Below, in pieces: positions 24,528-35,000 of a stretch of 42,033 bases of DNA (position 1 is its first letter; each line of letters opens with the position of its first letter). The position numbers and the translations under genes were made by a program. Under the pieces are notes generated by a model. The model was not told the origin of the DNA. It saw nothing but the letters and a program-made list of their open reading frames with translations, and did not search any database. The stretch is from positions 1 to 42,033 of the forward strand of contig JAITTK010000105.1 of assembly GCA_031287135.1 (NCBI GenBank), read 5' to 3'. This DNA comes from Candidatus Methanoplasma reticulitermitis (GTDB taxonomy: Archaea; Thermoplasmatota; Thermoplasmata; Methanomassiliicoccales; Methanomethylophilaceae).

Positions 24528-24855
24528 CCGCATAAGGATTCGGAAAAATCGTTCGGCCGATTCTCTGGGATTCAGGGAGTTTGTGCGGAATTGGCTTCAT
24601 TGTGTTATTCTTATGCGTTGGAAGTCTTAAAGCTGTCAGGATACAAAAATTGTCTCCCGGAAGTGAGAGTTTCCGCAAAGACGTGAAAAGATTTGAAATG
24701 GATAAAGACACTTTGTAATCAACAACCATCAGCTATCTTTTGAAACGCCGAAAAAACTTTTCGTTACAAACCCGCATTTGACACTTACTGACTCACGTGA
24801 TATCTCCCGGCCGGTATTCTTTCGGTCCGAACGGAAACGCTGGCAATGAGGCTGA
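24528..24855. other. Intergenic stretch, no gene seen
   Basis: 328 bases, more AT-rich than the surroundings. Short frames exist (for example one ending at the TAA near 24717-24719) but none has a recognised family. It precedes a broken acetyltransferase gene and may hold decayed sequence, possibly a lost partner antitoxin; nothing supports a specific call. Confidence 0.4.
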
Positions 24856-25433
24856 AGATCGATTGATGGCATCGTATCTCTTGCCGATTTATTGGATGCA
24901 AGGGGAGAGTCGTCCGTTCTGAATTTTCTGGATACTTTCAGGTGTTCCCGTGATATGGAGTTGGAGATATTTCTCCGTCAGAAAGCAGTATTTTACGAGA
25001 AGCGCGACAGATCCCGTACTTTCCTGAAAGTAGTCGATGGCAAGATAGTTGCGTATTTCTCTCTGGCATTGACCGTCATCACGGAAGGTAAGATCACATC
25101 TAAAATATCAAATGGTCTCAGGAGAAGAATGGATTTCCATGGCGATTCGATAAATTCATTCCTCCTTGGCCAATTCAGCAAAGCCGATGGCGTGAAGCCG
25201 GGAATAGGCCCGGATCTCATGGCAGATGCGCTCAGTCTCTTCAAGGATGCGAAAGCCATCGTCGGATACAGGGTGTCGCGGTAGACTGCAAGATGGAATT
25301 GAAAGGATTCTATGAACAGTTTGGATTCAAGGCCATAAGCGACATGGATTCCGGAACGGAATTATGCCGCATGGTTCTGATATTCCCGGATAAGAAAAAG
25401 TTAGTGTCCCAATATACACCGCAGACACCATAG
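24856..25433 (+). pseudogene. GNAT-family acetyltransferase, frameshifted
   Basis: The first frame (from about 24856 or TTG 24892) gives SVLNFLDTFRCSRDMELEIF and then LKVVDGKIVAYFSLALTVI, a typical GNAT N-terminal half. It breaks at TAG 25282. The next frame continues the domain: VDCKMELKGFYEQFGFKAIS and then ELCRMVLIF. Adding one G to the GGG at about 25270-25273 restores a continuous VGYRGVAVDCKMELKGFYEQ. No good start codon is visible; the frame is open from 24856 with only TTG. The restored frame ends at TAG 25431. Such stand-alone GNAT proteins are often toxins of type II toxin-antitoxin pairs, but no antitoxin is seen. Confidence 0.72.
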
Positions 25434-25610
25434 CCCCTGCCGCCAATAGGGGATGTCGCTCCCTGCACAGGTGCCGGACACACCCGGATTTCGAATACTC
25501 GACCGATCGGCCGCCTCACCCAGAGCCTCATGGGTCTCTTCCCCTGCATCATCTCGGATAAAACCATCCGTTTCGGACTTCTGCCCCCGTGACGATGCCA
25601 ATAATCCAAA

Positions 25611-25620
25611 TGCATATATC
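25611..25620 (+). promoter_or_regulatory. TATA box for CBS protein gene
   Basis: TGCATATATC centred about 28 bases before ATG 25644. The spacing fits a leaderless transcript. The 25434-25610 stretch before it holds no recognised gene. Confidence 0.5.
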
Positions 25621-25643
25621 TTCATGGACGCATCCGGAATCCG

Positions 25644-26126
25644 ATGAACGAACTCCGTGTTAGGGATCTAATGACCACTCAGGTATTGACGGTCAAACCG
25701 ACAGACACCATAAAGCGTGCGACGATAAAGTTCGCGGTAGACAATGTCACAGGCGCACCGGTAGTCGATAACAGGAGCCACGTCATAGGGATGATCACGG
25801 AGAATGATATCCTCGGGCTGATCCTGAAACATCAGGAACGGCTTGACAGAGATATGAATCCCCATTCTCTCCTCAGCCTGCCGATGGACGGTGATGCCTC
25901 GGATGCCGCCGTCGCCGACGCGAACAAGGTGATATCGGAGATGAAGGTCGAGGACGTCATGGTGAAAAGCGTACTCACGACATCTCCCGATGAGAAGATC
26001 GTCGAGGCACTGAAGAAGATGATGAAGCTCAACGTGAACCGTATCCCCGTTTTGGAACAGGGGGTCCTTGTGGGTATCTTGTCCAGATCGGATATAATAT
26101 TCTATATCTATAAGAAGAAGGTCTGA
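25644..26126 (+). CDS. Two-CBS-domain protein
   Basis: 160 residues made of two CBS domains: VRDLMTTQVLTVKPTDTIKR with APVVDNRSHVIGMITENDIL (residues about 6-60), and VEDVMVKSVLTTSPDEKIVE with RIPVLEQGVLVGILSRSDII (about 100-155). Paired CBS domains bind adenosyl ligands such as AMP, ATP or AdoMet and act as energy or ligand sensors; no catalytic or DNA-binding domain is attached. It ends 6 bases before the metallo-hydrolase ATG, so the two are co-transcribed. Its regulatory target is unknown. Confidence 0.9.
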   Translation: MNELRVRDLMTTQVLTVKPTDTIKRATIKFAVDNVTGAPVVDNRSHVIGMITENDILGLILKHQERLDRDMNPHSLLSLPMDGDASDAAVADANKVISEMKVEDVMVKSVLTTSPDEKIVEALKKMMKLNVNRIPVLEQGVLVGILSRSDIIFYIYKKKV

Positions 26127-26132
26127 GGCCAG

Positions 26133-26894
26133 ATGTTCGAGGTCCACGTCCTTGCCAGCGGAAGCGACGGGAACTGCATCGTCATCCAGCATGACGACGA
26201 GGCGGTGATGATAGATGCCGGCATCAGCTGCAGGAGGATAACCGGGCTGATGGAACAGGAAGGCGTGGAGAAGAAAGCGATCAAGGCGCTTCTTGTGACG
26301 CATGAGCATTCGGACCATATATCGGGCGCAGGGGCGGTGTCGAGGAAGTTCGGCATACCCGTCATGTGCAACAAGGCGACGTTCGACTGCAGCGGCATAA
26401 GCAATGTCGAATATGCGGAGATAGCGACCATGGGGTCTTTCTGCATAGGGGAAATGAACATAACCCCCCTCCCCACATCCCACAACGCGGCCGAGCCCAA
26501 CGCGTTCATGGTGGAGGCGGAGGGAAAGAAGATACTGGTCGCGACGGACACCGGAAAACTCACATTCCAGGTGGAACACGCGCTGGAAGAGGCGAACATC
26601 GCGGTCATAGAATCCAATTACGACAAAAAGATGCTCGCGGATGGTCCGTATCCGCAGTACCTCAAAAGGCTCATAGCGAGCGACATGGGACATCTTTCGA
26701 ACGTGGACTGCGCCGGAGCCATAAAAAGGACCATGAATGAGAACAGGCAGATATTCCTGGCTCATCTCAGCAAAACGAACAACATCCCGGATGTTGCAAG
26801 GGACACTGTGGCGGAGATAACCGGGATGAAGAGGATGCGTATAGACTGTCTCGAGTTCCGCGGTGACACAAGGACCCTTAAGGTCCGGGGTTGA
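26133..26894 (+). CDS. Metallo-beta-lactamase fold hydrolase (YycJ/WalJ-like)
   Basis: 253 residues. The zinc motif THEHSDH (residues 56-62) follows SGSDGNCIVIQ and MIDAGISCRRI, with the later metal ligands in LPTSHNAAEPNAFMVE and VATDTGKL. The last third (ESNYDKKMLADGPYPQYLKR ... GHLSN ... FLAHLSKTNN) matches the YycJ-type subgroup of single-domain MBL proteins, which are likely nucleic-acid 5' exonucleases or related phosphodiesterases. It is cytoplasmic, with no signal peptide. It is co-directional with the CBS gene and overlaps the convergent GINS gene by 17 bases. Confidence 0.87.
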   Translation: MFEVHVLASGSDGNCIVIQHDDEAVMIDAGISCRRITGLMEQEGVEKKAIKALLVTHEHSDHISGAGAVSRKFGIPVMCNKATFDCSGISNVEYAEIATMGSFCIGEMNITPLPTSHNAAEPNAFMVEAEGKKILVATDTGKLTFQVEHALEEANIAVIESNYDKKMLADGPYPQYLKRLIASDMGHLSNVDCAGAIKRTMNENRQIFLAHLSKTNNIPDVARDTVAEITGMKRMRIDCLEFRGDTRTLKVRG

Positions 26895-27621
26895 TGACGA
26901 CCGCTTTATCCCTGTTGATGAGTGCCGCGGCCATTGTCTTGGGCATCCTCACGATATCCTCTTTGGAAAGTTTGTAATTCCTGTCCGGACCCGAGAACGG
27001 CGGAAGATCTTCCAATACTCTGATCAGTATCAGTTCATCATCGCCTTTCGGACATTCCTCCGATGGCCCTTCGGACTGTACGTCGGACACTTCCTCCGGG
27101 AGCCGCTCCGGATCGGGAACAGGCTCGATAATCTTCTCGGCCGTGGGTTCTTCTGCTATCTGTTCCGGCTCGGTCGTTTTCTTTCGGACGGGCTCCGGAT
27201 CTATCTCGGGTATCTCGTATTTCCTCTTCCCGCTCAGCCTGTCTGTTATGTTCACGTGTCTTCGGGATATGTTCAGGATGTCCTCGTAGTACTCCTTTTC
27301 CTCGGGCGTAAGGTTTTCGAGCACATTCTGCCCGCCCCTCGCCCCTATCAATGCCAGAGACGCGATCTTACCCATCCTGATCTCGGTTATCTCCTTTGAC
27401 ATGGACGCCGCTTTCTTGCGGCGTTGATTGACCCCTTCACATATGATCGAGTCCGGGTCTGTGGACAATTGTTTCTCATATTCTGACCTGATCTCCAGTA
27501 TGAGTCCGGCCATCGCGGAATAGAGATCCCTTCTGACGGCCGATAACGTGGGGGACTTCTTTTCCATGCGGTATATTGCACCGAGGTCCTCGAATGATAT
27601 AGGATCAGAATTTTTCAGCAT
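26878..27621 (-). CDS. GINS complex subunit, archaeal Gins51 type
   Basis: 247 residues from ATG 27621, preceded by GGAGAG; a frame open further upstream to 27717 is probably not translated. The N-terminal helical domain (FEDLGAIYRMEKKSPTLSAV, residues about 8-27) and the C-terminal beta domain (IRVLEDLPPFSGPDRNYKLS, then DIVRMPKTMAAALINRDKAV) have the A-B order of archaeal Gins51. A long acidic, proline-rich linker (about residues 130-195, rich in PEP and EE) separates them. GINS joins MCM and Cdc45/RecJ in the replicative helicase. The linker is probably disordered. Confidence 0.87.
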   Translation of the reverse strand: MLKNSDPISFEDLGAIYRMEKKSPTLSAVRRDLYSAMAGLILEIRSEYEKQLSTDPDSIICEGVNQRRKKAASMSKEITEIRMGKIASLALIGARGGQNVLENLTPEEKEYYEDILNISRRHVNITDRLSGKRKYEIPEIDPEPVRKKTTEPEQIAEEPTAEKIIEPVPDPERLPEEVSDVQSEGPSEECPKGDDELILIRVLEDLPPFSGPDRNYKLSKEDIVRMPKTMAAALINRDKAVVINPGP

Positions 27622-28060
27622 ATGCTCTCCGGTCTTCGTGCGGGAATACGGTCCCACGTAAAAAGACATATCTGTTCCGACTACCGTCATGATATACCAA
27701 ATAGCTTTCGCCCGCATACTGCGATATGCATTCTCCCGTTCGGGATATGCCTTCGTTCCACTGTTGAGGTGCCCCGGGAGCTCTGCGGTCGTTTAGGATG
27801 CATATCTCTGTCGATGGATGTAATGAACGCTCATCCGCCGACGGACAAAAATGATAATGCCGTTTCATATTGAAGGCTGATACGGCCGCAGATGCCATTG
27901 GCTTGTTATATTGTCGGCGCGCCCGTGACGGACGCGAGGGCGACTTCGTATCTCGATGATGGGGCGCAAGGTTGTTGCCATCATATGTATGTGTATGTAT
28001 GACCCAGATAAATCTTTAGATGATCCGCGTATCCGATCCGGCGTTCACCGGGTTCGATGA
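27622..28060. other. Intergenic stretch, no gene seen
   Basis: About 440 bases between the GINS gene and the DUF6273 gene region. No open frame with a recognisable product. GGTATATCAT near 27690-27700 (read on the minus strand as ATGATATACC) could belong to the GINS promoter. A T-loop-like GGTTCGATGAG at 28051 lacks the stems of a tRNA. Confidence 0.4.
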
Positions 28061-28127
28061 GATTGAAGCCGACCGTACCGCATGAACCCGTACAGTTACA
28101 TTGCGATGTCGGCCGCAGGCTTCAATC
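28061..28127 (-). terminator. Long-range inverted repeat at the end of DUF6273 gene
   Basis: GATTGAAGCC (28061-28070) and GGCTTCAATC (28118-28127) are perfect 10-base complements about 47 bases apart, with a second overlapping pairing CCGAC/GTCGG inside. The repeat spans the DUF6273 stop codon (28122-28124), so its RNA would fold at the end of that message. A role as transcript end or as boundary of an inserted segment are both possible. Confidence 0.4.
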
Positions 28128-28676
28128 CTTTATCCATACACAAGGGCGCACGCCAACAACGTCAGTACCTATTTTCATCCCGTCATGGATGTGACCCGCC
28201 GCGTTGACAACAACCGCCCCGCCTGCGTAAACACTTTGTGAACGCAGCCACCAATAGGCATACCGTTCAGCCTTGTGTATCCAGAGGCGTTTCATCGCAT
28301 ATTTGGTTTTTATGGTCTGTCTGTCGCCGTCATTTTTGAAATATGTCTGAGCCTCCTCGGCACTCAACATAAAAACCTTGTCTTCCGTGTTTCCGCCCGC
28401 ATTGTTCACATGCTCCGTCTCCAATATCGCTGATTTCTCCTTTTCGTTGAATGCGGTATTGAAGAATTCTGTGTTGAGCCATTTGCGTACGCCGCTTTCC
28501 GCCCAGTTATTGGCCGTGCCGCTGTCAAACGGGAGCCGATCCAAGACGAATTCGCTGATCAATAACACGGCGCCGTCACGTCTGTCGAGAACGCGCCACT
28601 GTATGGGTTCGATCGCACCTTTTTTACTTTGCGGAAAATTTCCGAACACTCTGTCATTAACCATGATAATTTCCAT
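28122..28676 (-). CDS. DUF6273 domain protein
   Basis: 184 residues from ATG 28676 (RBS AGAGGAGA just upstream). The pattern FGNFPQSKKGAIEPIQWRVL near the start, then LLISEFVLDRLPFD, W-x-x-S-x-VRKWLNTEFFNTAF, YWWLRS and VGVRPCVWI near the end is the DUF6273 family, a C-type-lectin-like or FGE-like fold found in secreted proteins of gut bacteria. This copy has no signal peptide of its own. The frame before it, which overlaps its start, encodes a secretion signal. Its base composition and lack of close context suggest acquisition from gut bacteria. Confidence 0.75.
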   Translation of the reverse strand: MEIIMVNDRVFGNFPQSKKGAIEPIQWRVLDRRDGAVLLISEFVLDRLPFDSGTANNWAESGVRKWLNTEFFNTAFNEKEKSAILETEHVNNAGGNTEDKVFMLSAEEAQTYFKNDGDRQTIKTKYAMKRLWIHKAERYAYWWLRSQSVYAGGAVVVNAAGHIHDGMKIGTDVVGVRPCVWIKD

Positions 28677-28941
28677 TCTCCTCTGGGGGATAGCGTGATG
28701 AATATGAAACTTCGAACTCCGATTTAACCGTATCTAGTATTATGCCAGCAATACCGTTCACAAAAGCCGTCCGTTGTCTGTTGTTGTCAGTACACTGCAC
28801 ACTGCCCGTTCCGGCGTGATCGTCCATATTCATTGTGACTGTCTGCGGCACGGAATCGAAGCTGTCGCTCGTTCCTGCGCAAACACCCAAAGCCTCCACG
28901 GCCGCGACAGCTATGGACATCAGGACCGCCATATGCAACAT
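28657..28941 (-). CDS. Small putative secreted protein, overlaps DUF6273 start
   Basis: 94 codons from ATG 28941, preceded by AAAGGGAG. The first 22 residues MLHMAVLMSIAVAAVEALGVCA look like a signal peptide, with a possible lipobox-like LGVC. The mature part has no known domain. The stop TAA (28657-28659) lies 17 bases inside the DUF6273 start, so the two may be coupled. Alternatively it is the signal region of a DUF6273 secretion protein separated by frameshift. A 12-base C tract lies 63 bases upstream of its ATG. Confidence 0.45.
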   Translation of the reverse strand: MLHMAVLMSIAVAAVEALGVCAGTSDSFDSVPQTVTMNMDDHAGTGSVQCTDNNRQRTAFVNGIAGIILDTVKSEFEVSYSSRYPPEENGNYHG

Positions 28942-29003
28942 TTGCTCCCTTTCATCCGATCATATTCCCACTTCTGCGGAAACCGGTGTTCCCGTGCGTG
29001 ATT

Positions 29004-29032
29004 CCCCCCCCCCCCTTTGAGGAGGGGAGGGG
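29004..29032. repeat. C12 homopolymer with facing G-rich arm
   Basis: Twelve C residues (29004-29015), TTTGA, then GGAGGGGAGGGG (29021-29032). The arms can pair with G-C and G-U pairs into a hairpin, in either direction. It lies 60-88 bases past the stop of giant gene 2 (minus strand), where it may act as terminator, and upstream of the small secreted-protein gene. Long G or C tracts are slippage-prone. Confidence 0.7.
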
Positions 29033-29091
29033 TTGTAAACGGGTTCTGAAAAAGTTTTGAAATGTGGGATTCGATGAATCCCTTCACGATA

Positions 29092-32000
29092 TCACTGCAC
29101 CCTGATCATCAGGGTGTCTGTGACATCATCTCCCGGAATCTCGTATACATCATCTTTCCGAACAGGCTCCTTCCACACCGTGTTGTCGCCCGTGCGGTAT
29201 GCGAGGGTTCCCTCTCCTTCCACGGAGAACATGTAAGGGCGGTTGGCCCGTGCCTTTTTCTTTCCGATGATGGTCGCGTTGTCGCTGTCTATCTTGACCA
29301 CGTCTACCATACCTCTGGAGAGCGAGGCCAGAAGTATCATGAGCAGTCCGATCAGCAGAATGGACAGCACGGCTATCATCAGGATTATGAACATGAGCGA
29401 TCCGAAGAAGTCGTCACTGCCGGGATTGACCGGAGCCGCCTTGAATACAAGGGTCTCGGTCACACTGCCTGTCACATCCATTATGGATACTCTGTCATCT
29501 GTGCCGTACACGCTGCCTTCCCATCTCTCGACGGCGTACCCGTCCGTCGGTACCGCCAGCAGGACTATGTCCGCCATCGGGGTCAGCTCCACGCGTCCGT
29601 TGTATCTCGTGAACGTCTGTCCGCCGTCCTGGCTGTACATAACATGTCCTTCGCCTCCGACGACGGTGACGTCGAGGTATATGCCGGTTTCGGCCGCGGT
29701 CACGACCATCGCATGGTTGGACATGACACTCAAGAAAGTGTAGCTGCCTGCCGCCACCAGGTCAGGGCGGCTGATTCCGTCTATCACCACGCCGACCACC
29801 TCGTATCCCGGTTCTGCGGTCCATGACACGGTGTGATTGCTTCCGGCAGGCACGGGCCTTGACCCGCTCGGGTCCACGGACACTCCCGGCCCGGCAGTCG
29901 CCGTGACGACATACCCGCTGGACGGGGGCGGCGAGAATTTGACCTCTATCATATGGTCCGCGTCAACGTTGAAGAACACGTAGTTATCCATAGGCCCGAT
30001 AGACACGTTGTCGACGATCACATCGATCACGTGGGAACCCGTACCCGGGGTGATCACGAACGTCTGATCATGGTGTTTCTCGATGAAGACCGACCCTGCC
30101 GGGGATACCCATCCGTTCCCGGAGATGATCGTCGTTATGGTGTATCCATCGACATGGAACTCCGCCGTGACGAAGCTCGGAACCGTGCCTACATCGAAGG
30201 TCTCGGGGTTGTTCATTCCAGTTACCGCGCCCGTCCATCCCACGAAGTCTCCCTGCGTATTCACCGCAAAGATCGTAAGATGGTATCCGTTCGGCACGGT
30301 CAGCTGGCTGGAGGGGAAGTTGTGCCACACCCCTTCATGATCGAACTGTATGTATCCGGTTCCGTTCCCGATGGTCGACGCGGTCACCGAAGTGACGCTG
30401 CCGTTCAGATAGAACCATGCTGTGATGCTCTTCTTCCCGTCGATCAGGAGGTTCTGTTGCGCAACTATGTCCGAAAGATCACCGGTCCACCATACGAAAG
30501 AACTGCCCGATGCAGCCAACGCCCTGACCATGAGATCGCCGTTCGGCACATTCACCGCCGAATACGGCAGATCATGCCAGACGCCGTCCCTCTGCACGGA
30601 GACGGTTCCGTCGCCGTCGCCATCCATGTCGACATCCAGCGTCGATATCTTCGAATTATCGAAGAACCAGGCTTTGATGCTCTTGTTCCCGTTTACGTTC
30701 AGGCTCTCGCTGGCGTTGAGTGTCGTGAGGTCCCCGGTCCACCATATGAAGGTGCTGCCGGATCCGGACGTCGCGACTATGTCATACACGACTTTGGGGA
30801 GCCTTGTCACAGTTCCGTAGCTGAATTCCATGAGCGTTCCGCCAAACTCGTATTCCACCTTGCCATTCCCTTCCCTCGTTACGGTGACGTTCGCGAAATC
30901 CGAGCTGGAATAGAACCAGACTATGGCATCCTCGCCACCGTCGATCGCAAGGTCCTTCGGGTTATCGGTGCCTGTGAGGTCACCGGTCCATGCGAAGAAC
31001 GTTCCGGACGATGCCGCAGCCCGGAATGTAAGATTGCCCTTGGGCACATTCACCGCACCGTACGGGAGGACGTGCCAAGCCCCGTCCCTCTGCACGGAGA
31101 CGGTCCCGTCCCCGGTCCCGTCCTTCTGCACAGTGAGCTGAGCTATGTCGCCGTCGGCGAAGAACCAGGCTTTGATGCTCTTGTTCCCGTTTACGTTCAG
31201 GCTCTCATTGGCATTTAGTGTTGTGAGGTCCCCGGTCCACCATATGAATGAGTTGCCGGATGATGCCGTGGCGGTTATGCTGAGATTGCCTCTCGGTATC
31301 TCCGTAGCAGTCCCGTAGACGAACTCGTACGTCGAACCGTCGAATACATACTCGACCTTGCCGTTTCCGTCCCTTTCGACCGTGATGAATACCAGATCGC
31401 CCCCGTTGTAGAACCAGGCTTTGACTGTTTTGTCACTGTCGATGGTCACCGTCTCGCCTGCGTTAAACGAGGTGAGGTCCCCCGTCCACCTGTAGAACAC
31501 ACCCGTGACGGCAACGGCCCGGATGTTCAGGACGTGGTTCTCCGGAATCCACTTCCCGCCGGACGGAACGTCGTACCAGACCCCACCGTACTGATACTGG
31601 GCCTTTCCTGACCCGGTTCCTCCGTACTCGGCGTTTAACATGTATGCCGTGTCGGGCGATCCCCCCGGACCGTCGTTGAACTCGAACACGGCGGATGCGG
31701 TGACGTTGTGGTTCACGGTTATCGTCGCTGTTGCCGACACGGCACTGCTGAACGATACGAGGTCCCCCGATGTCCCCGCCCACCAGATGAACAGGTAGCC
31801 TGCGGTGCCGTTGGAGGTCTTGACCTCCACCTGCTGGCCCGCGGGTACGGTCATACCGCCGGCCGGGAACACAGTCCAGACATTGCCGCTGTTCCAGTCC
31901 ATGTACTCCACCGTCCCTCCGTTCGTGGCGGAGAGGTTAAGGGTGTATGTGCTGCTCTGGGTGAATTCTGCATTCACTGTTTTGTCAGTATCGACCGTTA

Positions 32001-35000
32001 GTGTCTCGGGATTGGTCTGTCCGGAAAGGGCCCCGGTCCAGCGAATGAATTCACCAGTTGTGGCCACTGCCGTCAGCGACAGTACACATCCGTTAGGGAC
32101 CGTTATCGGTCCAGCCGGGAAATCCTGCCAGACCGAGTTCTGATAGAACTGTACCTTGCCTGAGCCGTTGCCGGACGCGGTCGTCGTCACGGCATATGTG
32201 CTATCAGAGAACAGAGCTGCGACCGTTTTATCGTCGTCCGCCGTCAGAGATTGAGGATTGACATGGCCGCTGAGGTCCCCGGACCACCAGATGAACACAT
32301 TGCCTACCGGGAGTACGGACGGTATCGCTTCCAGCGACATGACCGAGTTCGTGGCGATGTTCACGGGCGTTCCGGGGTATAGGAAGGTGGTGCCGTTCAC
32401 GGTTATGTCAACGGTACCGCTGCCTGTGACGGAAACCGTGAGGGTCTTTCCCCTGTCGGATCCGGTGTAGTTGGCCGAGACGGTCTTGTCGGAATCCACC
32501 GTCAAGGCCGGGGCCGGGTTGGCCGCGCTCGAGATGCCGCCGGACCAGTATGAGAATCTGGCTCCCGTCGGGGATGCCGAAGACTCCAGGATGACGGACG
32601 TACCCGTGGCAATATATATCGGATTCAGATAATCGAATGTTATCGCACCCACCGTCAGAGTGACGGAGCCTCCGTTATCGTTCACCGTCAGGATTTTCCC
32701 GTGACCCAGGTCCGTGAACACGGCCTTCTCCGTGTGATCCCGCCCGAAACTGCCGATCGTCAGCGGATTGGCCGAGCTGTTCACGGTTCCTTCCCAATAC
32801 GAGAAGTTGGAGCCCGCTTTGCTAGCGGTCAGCACGACCTGCGACCCGTTCGGGACATTGACAGGCAGGGTTCCGTAATCGAATGCGGGTATCGTCCCCA
32901 CTCCGACGTTGACGTTCCCGCCGTTCTTGTCCACGGTCAGTATGCGCACGTCCGCCGTGGCGTGGAACCAGGCCGTGATCGACTTGTCCGAATAGACGCC
33001 CAGGGTGTGCTGGGGCCCGTTGCCGATAAGGTCGCCGGACCATGCCACGAACGAACTGCCGGGATCAGGGACCGCCTTCACATCCAGGTCCGAATCTCTC
33101 TGTACGGTCAGCGTCCCGCCTGAAGGGAATGCCTGCCAGATGCTGTTCTGGTAGAACTGGACCGTACCGCTGCCCGACACCGCCGAGGTGACCGTGTATG
33201 TTCCGGATGCGGTGAACTCCGCGTCCACCGTCTTGTCGGATATGATGTTTGCAAGCGTCTCCGGGTTGGTCTGACCGGAGAGACTGCCGGTCCACCAGAT
33301 GAATGCGTCCGACGGCGATTTCGGAACGGCTATGAACTCCACGTCCTTTCCGGCCGCTATCGGTATTACCGCTCTGTTGGACGAGGGGGCGCCCGTGCGG
33401 AAGACTGCTCCGTCTATCAGTACGTCTATGTCCCCCGATCCGTCGCCGAGCGTCCCGAGACTGAGGTACACCGCCCCGCTGAGCGGGACGAACCATGCGT
33501 TGACCGTGTAGTCCGGAGATATGCCAGTATGAACTGTCACGCCTTCTTTGTCCAGGCCGGATGCCGCTCCGGTCCATCTCGAGAAGACGTATGAACCCGG
33601 TGCGGCGACGAGCCGTACGGTGGCCGAGTCGCCGGCCGCCGTGACTATATCGGCGGCCATGCCGGCGAAGGGTCTCCCGTTTATCTTATATTCATAGGAA
33701 GCGCCGGGGACCGTGCCGCCGGTGGAGTCATCGTAGGACTTCACGTAGACGGTGACCGAGTTCGCGGTCAAGACGAACACCGCGGTCAGATCATGCGATT
33801 CCGAAGGGAGCGAACCGATCCATGCCGCGGTGCTGTTCCCGTTCACCAGTCCCATCCACGTGGAGAAACTGTGTGTGGAGGGGATCCCGCTGTGGACCTC
33901 CATGCTGACCGAGGTCCCGGAGGGGAGGATGAGCATGCCCGTCGCATAACCCACCTCGCTTCCGATGGTATACTTGAACACCGCACCGGGGATCCCGCTG
34001 TAATTGGTCCCGTCCCATTCGTCCGTCTGAAGGTTGACGACGGTCTCCGCGTTGTGCGGAACGAATATCGCTTTGATATGCACCGTTTGTGACAGGACGC
34101 TAACGTTCAGAGTGATGGTCCCGCTGTTGGTGTTCCCGATGTTCTGATCGTCGGTCACCCATCTGGAGAATGAATAGCCTCCGGAAGGAAGGGTTGTTAT
34201 GGTTATGTTCCTGTTCGGCGGCATTGCGTCGGATTCTCCGTGGGCAACCCTGTATGTGTTCCCGTCATAGCTGTATTGTATCACCTCTCCGAGCATCGGT
34301 TTTTCGGACCCGCCTTCGATATATACAGCGTCGAATTCCACCGTGAGCCACTGGCTGCTGCTGTAATAGTATGCGGTGAGGACCGGAGCCGTATTGACCC
34401 CTATCGGCATGACCACGGTATCCGTTGTGGGACCGCCCAGTATCTCGGATCCATTCCAATGGTCGAAAATGAAGCCGCTGGGGGAATCGCAATGCGTGAA
34501 CCCTACGTCATATGTCGTCGACGATCGCGGGAGGTGGAGCGTGGAATTCATGGAAGTCCACGCTTTCCCTTCGCCCGGGATCTCATAGTATATGTTCGAA
34601 GGCACGTGCACGCCGGGAGATGTCGCCATCCTTGCGCTCAGGGCAAGGGAGACGTAATCCCCGTTGGCAAGGAAATGCGCCACGGACTCTTTGTCAGTGT
34701 CCATGACCGTGCCTGTCACGGTAGGCTCGCCTGACCCGGTGACCCCGGGCCCTTTCAGGTCATAATCCGTGGTCCATCTGGAAAAGACATAACCGCTCTC
34801 CGCGTTCGCGGTGTAATCCACGTACGTCGTCGGATCCGTCCATATGATGCCGGTGCCGCTGACGAGGGATACGGGGCCGTACCCGCTGTACGTGCTGCCT
34901 CCGTCGGTGCTCACGCGGAACTCGAAGGTTCCGGCGGCAGCCGGGTCCGAAACGATGGTCAGGCCCACACCCGCACCCGTCGTGAAGACAGCTTTGACAT

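Noticed and set aside
27622..27717. Upstream extension of the GINS protein to 27717
   Set aside because: The 32 extra residues do not match the family start, while ATG 27621 has a GGAGAG site and the family N-terminus.
28040..28070. T-loop-like GGTTCGATGAG
   Set aside because: The flanking bases do not pair into a T stem, and no other tRNA arm is present.
29953..31218. Open frame of 421 codons on the plus strand
   Set aside because: Antisense to the repeat array of giant gene 2; it repeats only because the gene beneath it repeats.
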